From Eopsaltria australis (Eukaryota > Chordata > Aves > Passeriformes > Petroicidae): DNA of 64,000 nt. Position 1 is the first letter of the stretch, and each line of letters starts with the position of its first letter. The translations under genes were made by a program, and so were the position numbers. Shown here one piece after another: positions 1 through 13,248 of this stretch. The notes below the pieces were generated by a model. The model was given only the letters and a program-made list of their open reading frames with translations. It was not told the DNA's origin and searched no databases. The DNA lies in NCBI GenBank assembly GCA_034509425.1, contig JAVTVJ010000132.1, positions 2,563,470 through 2,627,469 of the forward strand. The letters are read 5' to 3'.

Positions 1-3000
1 AAAGATGAGGTCTTCAGACTTTGAGAACAAACTTACCTGTGTTTGCCTAGAGAAGGCATAATTTTAGCAGGGGTTACTTACATTTCTGCATTGACCTTAG
101 AAAAATCACTTTATTCTTATTCATAGGGAGAATTTTTCTCTGCTGGTTCACTCCTTGGCCTCCTTCTGAGTACACAAATCTGGAAGTTTGTTTCATGTAT
201 GGGGACAAAATATACTTTTACAACAGAAAGCAACAATATTTGGTTTGGTTCTGTTTTGGTTTCATGGGATAACACTGGTGAAGGAATTATACCCGGGCAC
301 TCAAGTTAAATCAGGCCTACATCATATCTGTACCCTGAGTTATATTTGGCAATGGACAAATATGTTGAAAGTCATGGGAAGTGAACAGACCTTGAAAAAA
401 TATGGACCCTCCAAATGTTGATATCATTGCTGTAAACTTTTTCATTGCTCTGGTATTTGGAGTACTCTACACTGTTTAATTTGAGCTATTAACATTCCAA
501 ATGAAAGTAGCAAGAACTCCACCATAAGTTTATCTTTCTTTGACTAATCTTAACATGCACCCAAGTCTCTGTCTCGCTTTCCAAGAACCACATGGTATGG
601 TTATATTTCAGAAGCATGTTATCTATGCTGTCTGCTTTAGCCATTCTACTGACACCGCCTAAGTGGCCCCCCTGGAATCACTTACCTCTCTCCAGTGACT
701 ATGTAGGGAGTTTGCGTTCTAATTTTTCTCTTCTGAATCAGAGCAAAATTAGATCTTACAGTAGACTAAACCAAACTATGTCAATAAGTCCACCAGTGTC
801 AAGTTATAGTTTTGATCCTTTAAATCCTGTTCATGCAAGTAAATCAGCAGTGCTGTTTGTGGAGTGGAAGAGCAGCAAAGCTATGTTATTAAAGGTCACG
901 AGACCAGGGCTTCAGAACTTCTACAGCTTTTGCTCCACTCAGCCTTAAAATTCCCATGCTCAGTCCCCTCCCTTCATTGCTGTATTTTGGCCAGTTCTTA
1001 AGTAATATTCCCAGCACAATATAATCCTGAACTTCAAAGAAGGCTCTTTTTTTTTTTTTTTTACAGCTGTAGTAAAAGCATAGTTATGAAAATAAACATC
1101 AGTTAATAATATAATAATGATGGAAAGGGCAAGACACAATATAATCCAATCAAAGAGTTCACTCTGGCATTACTTCTTCACCAAAGACCACATATGGATA
1201 CATACACGTGCAGAGGCACTCACTGAACCTCTACACAGAATCTGCCCCTAGCTTACCCAGTCCCTCCACTTTATTACTGACTGATACAGTAAAGCCTTTT
1301 GGCATTAATAAAAAAAAAATGAAATTAGTATTTATAAAAAGATACTGAAGAATAGGATTTGAAAGAATCTTCTTTCTCTGCAACCAGTGGCTTCCATGTG
1401 TTTTCCTTTAATATTCAAATCTGACATGTCAGTGCATTTTCTTTATTACAGACAATTACTAGACTGATGTATTGTTAGTGTAAGAAAAATAATGCCAGGT
1501 GAAGTAAAAAGGGAAGTACAATGATTATAGAGCACCCGTTTACAGCTTATGGTATCTCTGATACACAATTCTACTGCAGGGATTTCAATCCCTTTTTATT
1601 CCAGTAGTTAAGTTTGTTTTGTCTGAAAGGACATGAAATGCATAAACACAAACCTAAGGGCAATAGGTATGAAAATCACAGAAACACTGTAGGGTGAAAA
1701 AACTATGAGGAACAGTAGAAGAAAAGTCTCAGGGGGCTGAAACACCTGAAAAACACTTGAAGAAAAATTATTTTTGTCCATCTAAACAGTTCTTATTTCA
1801 AAAACTTTTAAAAATGGGCAATTCTTATGGAAGGGAGTGTTTTGTGGAAAATTCCGTTCTGTTGAAAAAATGACTTTTGGCAAAAACAAAATCCACAGCT
1901 GTGATTTAAAGAAGCAGAGGATACCACAGATCAAGAAGACCATATTCACCTTTCAGCACCCAGAAACTGGGACACTGGCCTCCATACACTTCTCAATATC
2001 TGTGCAAGGACAGTCCCTTGCTGTCATCATTTCATTTACGTAGGTCTGCACATGATGTGTGATAGCTGCTTAGTAAAATGCAATATAGGGAGGTTTTGCA
2101 CCTCCTGAAGCATGTGTGGGATGTAGATACGTCTAGCTCAGGCACTCAGAGTATCTTCTGGCCTCACCTGCTGAACTAAAAATCTGTTTAAAATATACCA
2201 TCATTTCAAATAAAGTTAATTCTGACCCAAAAGAAAAATATGTAATATTACTGTAATATCTTGTGTTTGTATAATTCATTGATCTCAGTAGGAGCTGGTC
2301 ATCGAATTCCTCTTAGCAGTAGAAAGTAGTGGGATGCTCACAGTATTTTACATAGTTATGCAAATTAAAAGGTTTTGTAGTGAGAAAAAGATAAAGACAA
2401 CTATAGACAACTTTAGAGACTTAAGTGCAAGTGCTAAATTTTAAAGGGAAGATGCTTTTTTTCAGGATGCCAGCCATGTTATACAGGAGTTTCTCCAAGA
2501 TGAGAGCACATGGCTCAAGAGGACTGTACAAAATCTCCTGGGGAAGGGTGAAACGAATACTTGGTGGCTGCTAGAGAGGACATGGGGAGTGCACTGAAAG
2601 AAAGGAGAAAGGAAAAACTGTAGCCAGGCAATCTGACAAGCACACAGACAGCACTACACACAGTCTTTGCAGGATATAAAAGGAAAGAATAAAGATTTAG
2701 GTCGGAGAGAGGAGTAAATATTTCTTGATATTTTAACCCTTCTCTGCATGTACCTCTGAATGACAAGGGACTGCTTGAAGAAAGTCAATTTTGCATGACT
2801 GGCCATAGGTTCTTAGATGAAAGGATATTTTTTTCTGTGTGAAATACATCTGACTTTATCTTGCCAAGTCACCTGGAAGCAGCAAAGTGTGACCATGGGA
2901 TTCAGTTCATTAATTCAGATTAAAATGTGATGATATTCCTTGCTAGAAAAGGATGAGAGTTCAGATTCACCATGGAACCCTGGTCGCTTTCAAAGGCTTT

Positions 3001-5543
3001 CATTTATCATACATTGTTTCCGTAGATTTTAAGGTTTCAAGTAATACTCCAGAGGAAGAATTCACTTTTCTTTCTGTCTTCCAAAAATTACTAAAGGATG
3101 TAATATATATGGAGAAGCCAAGGCACCAGGAGGGATTAACCACATTGTTCATGCTTTCTGTTAACTCTACTTACTGCACCATTGAATTAAGTATATATAT
3201 GGGTTGCAAAGAATTATTCTATCATGGAAGGTAGGATCTATATTCAGTTCCCCAGGCACAAAGAAAATACTTGCATAGTAAGAAAAGATATTTGTGGTTC
3301 AGTAAAGAGTGAAGTTCTCTAGTTTTTGAGCAGTGCACAGCACCATTACAGAAAGCAGGCATGGACCCCTGATGACCCTTTTCCAGGAGGAAGTGTACAA
3401 TAAAAAGGTCCTGAGAAGGACTCAGAAATTTTACTTTCTTCCAGGAAATCAATTGGAAAAATCTTCAGTGGTTTTGGAAATAAATTTTGATATGTTGCAC
3501 TGTCCAAATCATCTTTCCATTGAAGCCAATGGGAATGCTCTTGTGGATTTCAGTGGCTATCAGATAAAAGTGTCACTGTTGATACAGAAAATAGTACTAC
3601 ATAATTAATTTTGTGCTAAGAGATGTCAGACCAGGTTTGTTAAGATGTTTTAATTGCTCAGCTGCCATTGAACTAAGTAGAGGCAGACAGTGCAGTAACA
3701 GTCTTCTGAAATATCTGAATCAGATTAGTTGATTTAAATCTTAAAGTCATTATATAAATCCTTGTGATTAACTAATACTTTAGATCACTTAAACTGATCA
3801 TGTTTCTATGTTGAATTGAAGCAGTGGCCTCTAACGTACAGTGATTTTTTCATCCAAGGTTACATGTTTGTCATCTATTAACATCTATGATTTTTGGTTT
3901 AGCTTTTGCTACCTGCAGAAAACTTTGAAAAACAAACATGCAGAATCTATGGAAATCAGGCATTTATTTAGACATGTCAGAAATTCAAGGCTTATTACCC
4001 TGCTGGCTCCATTAACCTTTACTTACCTCATAGACTACACAGCTCAGACACCTACTCTGGTTTTCACAGCGGCTTATAAGATACTTCCACTAAAATCCAG
4101 AAAGGAACTCTCCATCTATCTTGGAGGTGCACGACTTGCTTTAAAAACAGCCTGGGATTTGCAAGGGAAGAATGACTTCTTTATCTCTATGACAGAAATC
4201 CCAGCTGACAGCCCTGTTTACGCTACAGAAAATAATGACTGCTGACAGTCTCAAGGACCACCCGGTGGGTTATTTACATTTGAAACATTTGAAATCAACT
4301 CTGTTTAGATAATGTTTCAGTTTTGAATCTGGCTTGCCTGCACATGTTGCTTGTAGGCTTTATTAAAGCTAGTACATCTCATTGGAACTGTAATCAATAA
4401 TGTCCCAGTTTCATACTGTCAGCCAGCATCTATTAACGTGGAACTGCTGAGTTTCATGTTAAACAATTTGTTCATTTGGATTTTGGAGCCCAGTTGTTAA
4501 GAGCAAACTCTTCATGTTTAAGAAAACTGACATTTTTAAAATGTAAATCAATCAGTCTTTTTATTCTAACATCTTCCTTAGGAGAAGGATATAAATATAA
4601 ATGTTTTATATTATAACATGTAAAAAGAAAGATATTCCAGATTACCTGAGTTTCTCAGGCTTGGAATGTACAGTGTTGCTAGATATCATCAACAAGTAAT
4701 ATTTTTAAATTGAGATAACCCATTTAGCAATATATGATTTCAAAAGTTTGAATAAATAACAACTTTTCATGAGATGTGTATTTTCTTCAGTTCAGGAAGT
4801 TCTCTTTCCAGGTCTTTGTTTTGCCAAGAATATTTCAAAACTGATCAAAGAAGAATAACTTGAAAAGTGTTATATTAATCTAACCCAATTCTCTGAATAC
4901 ACAGTTAGATAGATACACATTTCTAACCAGCATTTGTCCTAGTACTTAAAAAGGCAATGATGAAATAAGCAGACAGCTTGAGTGTGTCAAAATTATCAAC
5001 TAAGATTAATATCCCATATTAATTCCTATTACCAAAGTAGATATGAACTTACATTGCTGTTCATTATCTTTCCCTTTCTTAGATCTTTCATTCTTCATTC
5101 CCAGTGGCAGTGATCCATAGCTTCAGTTCGCATTCCAGTTTGCAAACATTGGTTAATAGGATTTGAAATTGTGGCTCCTTCCTTAATTTAGCAGGTCATG
5201 GAGAAAAAAATTGTACTTATTTTTCAAATGCAAGTATAAAGGATTTATAAACAGAGTTCATCCTGAGGGATTCACTACAAAATGACATTAGGATGGCTGT
5301 TTCAATAAACAAGTTAATCTTCTGTGCTGCAGACTCCACAAAGCACTCTAGAAGGCACTTCATGCAACCTACCCCTTTTAACTGACTGCTTTGGAAAAAC
5401 AGACTTCCAGCCTGGGAGGACTCTTAAACATTTAGGAACAGGTACCTGGAAGTCAATGGCACAAACCTATGTGTATGTTCAAAAACAAAAGTGCTCTTTG
5501 AGTGATGTGTTGGTTGGTGCTGAATATGCTTCCCTTCCACTTT
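1..5543. other. Intergenic, 3' flank of SH3YL1; no gene recognised
   Basis: AT-rich sequence with only short chance frames, the longest being 134 codons at 3841-4245 with no recognisable domain and a composition typical of noise. A poly(T) tract is at 1047. I see no conserved exon, RNA gene or clear repeat. Confidence 0.6.
1047..1062 (+). repeat. Poly(T) tract
   Basis: Sixteen T in a row; it could be the poly(A) of an old minus-strand retrocopy, but nothing recognisable adjoins it. Confidence 0.85.
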
Positions 5544-6289
5544 AAGGCCAAGTGCAACATCCTGCACCTGGATCAGGGAAATCCCAAGCACAAGTACAGG
5601 CTGGGCAAAGAAAGGCTTGAGAGCAGCTGCAGGAAAGGGGATTTGGGGGTGTTGGATAAAAAGCTCCATGTGACCAAGCGATGTCACTTGCAGCCCAGGA
5701 AGACAAAGACATCCTGTGTTGCATCAAAAGCAGTATCACCAGCAATTTTTGCAAGGTGGTTCTATCCCTTTAGTCCACTCTTGTGAGACCCCACCTGGAA
5801 ATCTGTGCCCAGCTATGGGGCCCCAACATATGAAAGACATGGACCTGCTGGAGTGAGTCCGAAGGAGGGCCACTAAAATAATTAGGGCTGGAGAATCTCT
5901 CCTAGAAAGACAGGCTTTGTGAGAGTTGGGGTTGCTCAGCCTGCAGAAGGCTCCAGGGAGATCTCGGAGCACCTTCCAGTATCTAAAGGGGTCCTGCAAG
6001 AGAATGGGAGAGGAGCTTTTTGACAAGGGCATGGAGTGATAGAACAAAGGGGAATGGCCTTAAGCTGAAGGAGGGTAGGTTTAAATTAGGTATTAGCAAT
6101 AAATTCTTCACTCAGAGGCACTGGAACGGGTTGCCTAGAAGAGCTTGTCCCATCCCTGAAAGTGTTCAAAGACATGGATGGAGCTTTGAGCAACCTAGTG
6201 GAAGGTATCCCTGCCTATGGCAGGGGTTTGGAGCTAGACGATCTTTAAGGTCCCTTCCAACCCAAGCCATTCTATGAGACTATGATTCC
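5544..6289 (+). mobile_element. CR1 LINE, 5'-truncated, 3' end intact
   Basis: About 745 bp covering the CR1 ORF2 C-terminal region and 3' UTR, from the coding-like caagtgcaacatcctgcacc region to the family 3' end (cccttccaacccaagccatt then ctatgagactatgattcc). All frames are broken. This is the avian non-LTR retrotransposon class. Confidence 0.92.
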
Positions 6290-9200
6290 ACTTTTGGTTT
6301 TTAGCATTTATCATCCCTGCAGCAATAAATGTTACTGTATAGAAGGGTACCTCTGTGCATGAGAAGATAAAGCCCTGCTACAAGAGGAAATTCTCCACGT
6401 CATGAAATACTCCAGTTAAAACTAAGGTAATGCTCCAAACCTGAAGGAAGGCAAAATGAGGAAGTAGCTGTAGGATTTTACTTTTTATGTAGTAAATTCC
6501 TTTTTTTATGCAATCAATAGAGCAATTGTGACTAGGAATCTTCAAAAAGAAATGGTTTCCTTTGGCTGCCATAATCATGACCAGACTCTAAGGGAAGAGA
6601 TTCTGCCACTCTGCACAGGTATCTGCCAAGCTCAGGGCTGCTTCAGAGCTTAGGTTGTAATAGGCTTTAAATATGTGAGGTGGCTTTTTAAAGGACAGAA
6701 GTAACTGACCAGAAGAACACCTACATGGTACATAGCAAAAAAAGTCTTAGCATGAATTCATGCAAAGCAAGTATCCTTTCTGGTAAGAATGTGAGCTACT
6801 GGAAACCTACATTAAGAGAATGTATTGCTTGAGACTGTGATGGCCACAGAGAAAATACTGATTGGATTGTTTTCAGAGGCTTATAAATACATCAGTAGTC
6901 TCTGTTTTACACTGTAATTTGATCAGCAGTATGGTGCCTAGTAAAGTCAGGAGAGTAATGTAGATTTTAAGTAAATGTAGCACTATTTAACATTTAGTTT
7001 ACCTCAAGCTACCAAAAGGCTCCCACTGATGTAAAATCATCTGGAACAGGCCCAAGTATTTTCAGCATTCCCAGAAGGAAATCAGGGGTTAGTCTGAAAA
7101 ACATGAAATCAGATATGCAAAAGGAGTGATCCAAAACACATCAAATACAATCTTCAGCTGCAAAATCTTAAAACAGCTTGTCCTGGTTCGCATTTGTAAG
7201 AATCTGATGGCTGACATGAAACCAATTAGAATAAGAGACTGATGTTTTGAATTTCTGGCTTAACTGTGGCCTTAATTTTGACATTAGATATGACAGAAGG
7301 AAATTGGAAAAATTAGAATACAAGACACACTAAAGGGAATACAAGACTGAGAGCAAGTAATAGCCTGAGACAGGTTTTAAGAGGTAATGGACAGATCTAG
7401 TTTCTACAAAAAATGAGCACCACAGAATGTTTGAGACAAATTAGACCCAGTATTTTAACCGATATCACCTCTGCTTCAAAATAGTTCATTTTGACCCAAA
7501 TTTCTGCAGTTGATAAAATATTACAGAATGGTACCTATTTAAGTGACTTGATACTTCAGTAATCAAAAATGTCTCCTAAGCAGCTGGAACTGTCAATCTG
7601 TGACAATACTTTTGCATCCAGGTGCTTTATTTATTTCCCTCAAGAGCATCATCTAAATTTATTGTGAGGCATAAACTCACATTTAGTTGGCACAAAATTA
7701 GAATCTAAAAAGATTTAAAACTCTTGGAGAAAATGATTTGACTAGCATTTGCATTTGGAAAACAAAATTAAAATGTCTGAGAGAAGAAAAGGCACTGCAA
7801 TATTGTGAAAACAGAATGCTCAGGAACTCAGAAGTCTAATAATGTTTGTTGTGAGACCATATATCTGGTCTGACAGAACAACAATTTGCACTTACAGTAA
7901 TGATGTGAGAATTTAGGCTGCTAAAGCCAGGTAACTAGGCTGTTTGTTTTCCCTCCCAAACTAACTGTGAGGTACAGTGGTTAGCATTACTCAGGTGTTT
8001 TGAGGAAGGCCACAGGAAGGTTAGGTTTAATAGCCTTGGGCACTGTCAAACAGAGTCCTCAAGCATTCAGCAAGTCATACACTAACTGGCTACACATAGC
8101 ACAGGATAGCACAAGACTGGAGAAGGATACACTGACGGAAAAGAAGAAGGAAGGAGAAAAAAATCTTTGCTTCAAAATGCCTTAACCATGAAATTACTTT
8201 AACTATGATTATTGCTTTTGTGAATGGAATAAATTGTATTCAAGTAGTTCCATGGAAACACTTCATGTAGCTAGAATGCCCTTCAGGCTGTCATTACCAC
8301 TATAGGCAATGTCCTCAGGCTGGACAAGCAAAGCAGCTCCTCATTCTTCAGCGAGGCAGATCTGACATGTGGGAGACAGCCTCATCCAGCTCCTCCAGGC
8401 CCTGCCCAGGCTGCTTTCTCTGCCTGCAACAGACACCCCAGTATAAAACAAATTCTCAAGCCAGAGGCTAAAAACAGCATATAACCATGTTAGGAATATT
8501 TGCCTCTTCCAGAATGTCAAACGGAATGTGAACTTTCCCAGGTAAAAGGCTCAAGAACCATTGAGGAGAACTCCAAAGTGGTGCTACCTTTAAGCTTTAT
8601 AAAGGTAGATGCAAAGGCTCATCTTAGCAATGCAGATGGCAGAATTCCTCTGCAGTCTGCAATTATCAGAGTTTTTATCTTTACCGTCAAGAAACAGATG
8701 TAGGTAAAGAATTACAGAATGGAAAATAGATACAGAATATGTGGCTATCAATCTAGCACAAGGATTAGCACACATTAGTTTATACACTCCTGACATTTAA
8801 GGAACTATTTGCACTTAAGATTAGATGAAATTAACTAAAAATCTTTTCCAAAGAATGAAGCTTACCATTTCTTTTTATTTATTTTTCTTACATTAGTTAT
8901 GGCATGGGAAAAGCCCAAGAGGTTTTCTTTGTACTATTTCTAATTCAATTAAGTGCAAGAACCAATTAAAAAGTAAAATGGTTTCCCATGAACTTTTAGA
9001 CTGAAATATTGGATAAATTTAGATTCCCAATAAAATCGAATTTGATTTCAAAATGTTCTGGCCAAGTTTGAATGCTTATAGGTAGGATGCTGTGTCTGTA
9101 TTTCTAGGTAATACAGAAGAAAGATGTAAATTCCAGAAGTTCTCTGCACCTAAGTACCCTCAATAAATCAACATGAACAGCTGAAGTTTAGCTCTCTTTA

Positions 9201-10028
9201 GATTGGATAATTATTTTAAAAATAAGTTGCAAACATGAACAAGGTTTTTGTGTTTCTTAGGATCCTATAGGCATAGGCTATGTACAGAATTGACAGAAAT
9301 GTATGCAGTATGGATTTAAGTTTCTAAAATGTGATTTGATAGGTAAAAATCTGGCTTCAAAATTTATACAAACATAATTAGAGCTACTGTAGAAATTTCT
9401 TGAGTTTTTAAAGGAGAAATGTAGTAATTTTTCAGGGATATGCCAGTACTCAATCAGGAATTCTGTCTGCCATCCTACTCGCAATTTATTAAGGCAAACA
9501 TCACCGAGGAAGACATTCAGTTACACTGGGCTGGTCCTTATCCAAACACGGATCCAAAATAACCACCCAGTGTATGTGAGTATACAGAAAGAGTGAAACA
9601 GAACACTTAATCAAGAAAGACTGGCCTGAGAAGTTTTTGTGAAAGGTTCAATAAACAGGAGTGGTTGGCCTGATATGAGAAGGGAGAGTGGGATTACATG
9701 TTTACTTGTTGCTGAAGACTTGGAGATATTAGCCATGATGGAACTTTACACCTGCACATTAAAGAAATACCTTTTGATCTGCAATGGCCTGCAAGAAAAA
9801 AAACCAAAACGAACTGAGGTGAAACGTATTCTAGTTATAGCTATTACCAAAGTAAATTTTAGAATCATGAATTGAAGCTAAAAGGCTATTAAAGGAACAG
9901 ATTTTTTAAAAACTTATCATAAAGAATAGGATCTGAACAGTGTCTAATTATGTTTGTGGACATATATTTAAAGTATCACAAACAAACATAAAGGGACAAA
10001 ATTATGTAAGCTGCCAAAGATACGTTAG
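6290..10028. other. Intergenic, no gene recognised
   Basis: Unique-looking AT-rich DNA between two CR1 copies. A slightly GC-richer patch at about 8280-8440 has no readable coding content. Confidence 0.6.
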
Positions 10029-10057
10029 GAATCACAAAATCACAGGTTGGAAGGAAC
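10029..10057 (-). mobile_element. Short inverted CR1 3' terminus
   Basis: aatcacaaaatcacaggttg followed by gaaggaac is the reverse complement of a CR1 3' end. It sits head to head with the plus-strand CR1 that follows. It is either the remnant of a separate insertion or part of an inverted chimera. Confidence 0.65.
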
Positions 10058-10440
10058 CGCAATGGGTTCTCTGTTCAGCCTGGAAAACAGCAGACTGAGG
10101 GAGGACCTCATTGAAGTCTATGATTTCCTCATGAGGGGAAGAGGAGGGGCAGACCCTGATCTCTTCTCTGTGGTGACCAATGACAGCACCCGAGGGAATG
10201 GTCTGAAGCTGTGTCAGGGGACGTTTAGGTTGGGTATTAGACAAAGGTTCTTCACCCAGAGGGTGGTTGGGCACTGGAACAGCTCCCCAGGGCAGTGGTC
10301 ACAGCACCAGCCTGACAGAGCTCAAGAAGCATTTGAACAGTGCCCTTGGGTACTCTTGGGGATGGTGCTGTGCAGGGACAGGAGCTGGACTCGGTGATCT
10401 TTGTGAGTCCCTTCCAACTAAGCCGATCCTGCTCTCTTAC
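10058..10440 (+). mobile_element. CR1 LINE fragment
   Basis: Plus-strand CR1 3' region: cagcctggaaaacagcagac, the ttcacccagagggtggttgg block and the terminal gtcccttccaacta block. It is decayed and has no clean octamer tail. It directly abuts a short oppositely oriented CR1 3' end. Confidence 0.88.
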
Positions 10441-12671
10441 CAGAACATGTGTCTCATGGGTGACTGTGTGTACCCCTAGGTTTTTGTTCCTAGACCTACT
10501 GTAGAGAACCTAAGATACAAACACTATTCCTTACAGAGCTCTTAGTTTACTGAAATGTGCAGACTGCCTTTTACTGTAAAGTGTTTTTACTGCAAAAGCA
10601 CTTTTGGAATTAGCCTAAGCCCACTGATGAGAGCTGATCCAGTCTATGTCAATGACATTTGGAATCAGGCAGTAGAGTTCTGTAGTGCTTCAAGGTTTGT
10701 TTTTGACAATCAATGACTTTTCTTGCATTAGGATAATTTGCTGAATCTTCTCTTTCCTATATTACATTTAAATGAAGCAAGAGACATTCAAGTTATGAGA
10801 TAACCTTTCCATTTAATATATCCCCCTCAAAATGCAGCTTGGATTTAGTAATTAATCAGTGATATCCTGCAGAGTCTACAGACGATCATGAACACTGAGA
10901 TTAGACAATCCTCATTTTTCCCCAAACTCAGCTAAGACAATCCAAGAAACTGAATTTAAATAAACAATAAAAAGATTTCATTGCGCAAGTTCATAAATTC
11001 TGACAGTTTCATGGAAGAAGGCACTTGAGACGAGTTAAGAAGCTCTACATAAAGGCAAGTACACTGGCTGAAAAAGCAGCCAGCATTCTGGAAATGACTA
11101 ATGTAGTGTTACAGCAGAATTCTGCCAGTGGATGCTTCAGCTTATACAGTGTAACTGAAGTGCAGCCGCAGGATATCATAGATGCAGGAGTTATTCTTTG
11201 TGAATATGTGGCAATACCTAGCTTCTGGCACTATCACACTATCATAAATCCTGTTCACTGAGTCCTGATAGCGGCATATTTAGTGTTTTCGGATTAAGAA
11301 GCAATAGATGCAGTCTGTCAGATAGGTAAGAACCTGCTTTCTTACCTCAGACTGGCAGATGCTAATATATGCCTTCTAAAGGCATATATTAGCAGCATAT
11401 ATTTCCACTGCAGCTACAGGAAGTTGTATAACTCTTTCCCACTAGCTGGAAAATATTTACTAAAAAGCCACATGCAAGCAATATGGATCTGTTTGGTGGT
11501 GGTATCTATTTGAAGACAGATTTCTGTCTAAATTATGAGGCAATGCATATGAGGGATTTTCACTGAAAAGTTGCAAATGCATTTGACTACGGTTTCAGTC
11601 TCTTCTGTCTCATTTTGGATTTGTTTATCAAAATGTATTTTGGCCCAGACTGAAAGAAATCCAGAAACTCTTGCCAATGAGTAGAACTGAATAACTTCCT
11701 AATGCCAAGTCTGCATCTACACTAGGCTTAGCCTTACCATTCTGACGGTTTAACTTAAAGCTAAAGATTTTCTGATAGATTAGTGCATCATAACAGATCA
11801 ACTGTTATCAACCGTTCGTTGCTGGAAAGATCACACATACTAAATTTCTGGTCCTCACAGAAGAAACAAGAACTTAATAAATTTTCAAGTGGGGAAAAGC
11901 TGAGACTGATGGAGCATAATTATAATCTTGGCATTACCTCCATATAAGAGGCAAATCCAACACACCTAGCATTGAGGAAGGGAACTAAACTGGTTCTAAA
12001 ATACTCAGTCTCATTCTCACCTCTGCACTGATTTGTCACATCAACTTTTAAGGCAGTATCTGTATCTGTAAAATTATTTACAAATATACTCGAAGTTGAA
12101 ATCTGAGAATGATACTGCTATACGTTACTGTCACATCTACCCTACAGAAGCATCTTCCCTATCTTACTATTATAAATATACTCTCTTTACTCTGTAGTTT
12201 ACTTTGTGTTGCTATTTTCTTAAAGCTTAAACATACAAAAAGTTTTAAATGGGAAGAAGCAGGAAGAATTCAAGCTCACTTGTGACCCAGAAAATTCCCT
12301 ACTTTGTGGACAGAGAGATCTGTGGAACAAGTTCCCACAGGAATCAAGGATAAGTCTATATTTTTTCTGAGGGACTATTCATGCATTTTACTAAACAAAC
12401 TTTCAGAAGCACTTAAATTCTTCAAAGGTGAGGGAAATATAATACAAGCTTTTAGAGAAGCTGAACTGCTAAACTGTCATAGAGTTGTTTTAAAAAAGGT
12501 CTTTGTATGCCTAACAATGAGAAACATTACAGATCAGACCTAAAGTAGTTACTAAAAAACTACAATATCTAGAGTGATTTTTAGAACCAAGAATGAAGGT
12601 GTTTTTATCTGCCATACCTGTGAAAAAACATCTGTATTTACTTAGTAAAGAACTCTGAATCAGACACAGTT
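10441..12671. other. Intergenic, no gene recognised
   Basis: Unique-looking AT-rich DNA from the second CR1 to the predicted end of SH3YL1. The only structure seen is the hairpin at 11361. Confidence 0.6.
11361..11393. repeat. Perfect inverted repeat (15-bp arms, 3-nt loop)
   Basis: Arms 11361-11375 and 11379-11393 (gctaatatatgcctt and its exact complement) flank the loop cta. As RNA or single-stranded DNA it would form a tight hairpin. It lies in the 3' flank of SH3YL1. Confidence 0.9.
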
Positions 12672-13048
12672 TGAAGCAAATTTAAGAGCATTTATTAAAG
12701 AAAGAGACCATAAATTACAATTTAATAGAAATCAACATTTTTTTCAGCATGTCTAATTATAAATTGTTTCTAATTTTTTTCCTCATGTAAAAAATTAATC
12801 CATATAGCAAGACAGAATTGGATTACTTTTTATGGGGCAACTTGCTCAAAAATAAAACTCACATAAATTGTCTAACACTTACTTTTTACTTAAATAAATT
12901 TAGGGGAAAGTTATGGTCATTCAAAGTATTTAATCTTTTTTGTTAGAATAGTATTGACCAAAAATCTCATTTTAATAAAATCTGAAAAGTTAAAATATAT
13001 TTTTCAGTGTAAATATATTACTGCCTCAACATTTTATTCTGTACAAAT
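12672..13048 (-). other. SH3YL1: SH3YL1 3' untranslated region (approximate end)
   Basis: About 375 nt of AT-rich sequence follows the stop codon and leads to an AATAAA hexamer. The lower end is estimated at about 20 nt past the hexamer. No open frame continues through it. Confidence 0.6.
12691..12696 (-). terminator. Polyadenylation signal AATAAA for SH3YL1
   Basis: The minus strand reads AATAAA here, about 355 nt after the SH3YL1 stop, with a GT-rich stretch (ACTGTGTCTG) a little downstream as expected of a cleavage site. Another AATAAA at 13033-13038 is only about 11 nt past the stop and is a less likely, very proximal alternative. Confidence 0.6.
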
Positions 13049-13248
13049 TTAGTTGTTACTTATGGCAACATAATTGGCTGGAAAGATGCCAGTTTTTCCA
13101 CCTATTCTTCCTTCCCACCAATCAAACTGGGAATTTGTTTTAGTTGTCACTGTGATTTTGTCTCCAGCTTTGAAAGTCAAGTCACCTGGCTGTTGTCCTT
13201 CAAATGAATAAAGTGCTGTCACTTCTACTGGACCACTCCAAGAGTTAT
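13049..13248 (-). CDS. SH3YL1: SH3YL1 exon 10 (residues 270-335, SH3 domain, stop)
   Basis: 200 bp of coding sequence after acceptor taatttcag, ending in TAA at 13049-13051. It encodes the whole SH3 domain: [46 protein letters not shown]. The ALYxF strand, RT-loop acidic residues, paired Trp and PxxYV ligand-pocket residues are all present, so the domain looks functional. Identity with the human SH3 domain is high from memory. Confidence 0.97.

Noticed and set aside
3841..4245. 134-codon plus-strand frame
   Set aside because: No recognisable domain, AT-rich codon content like the surroundings and no splice or promoter context. Expected by chance in a window this size.
1..12671. Possible FAM110C, the expected next neighbour of SH3YL1 in human
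   Set aside because: No recognisable coding sequence was found on either strand; it may be further away or absent at this locus.
13033..13038. AATAAA as the main SH3YL1 polyadenylation signal
   Set aside because: It lies only about 11 nt past the stop codon, giving an implausibly short 3' UTR; the site at 12691 is preferred.
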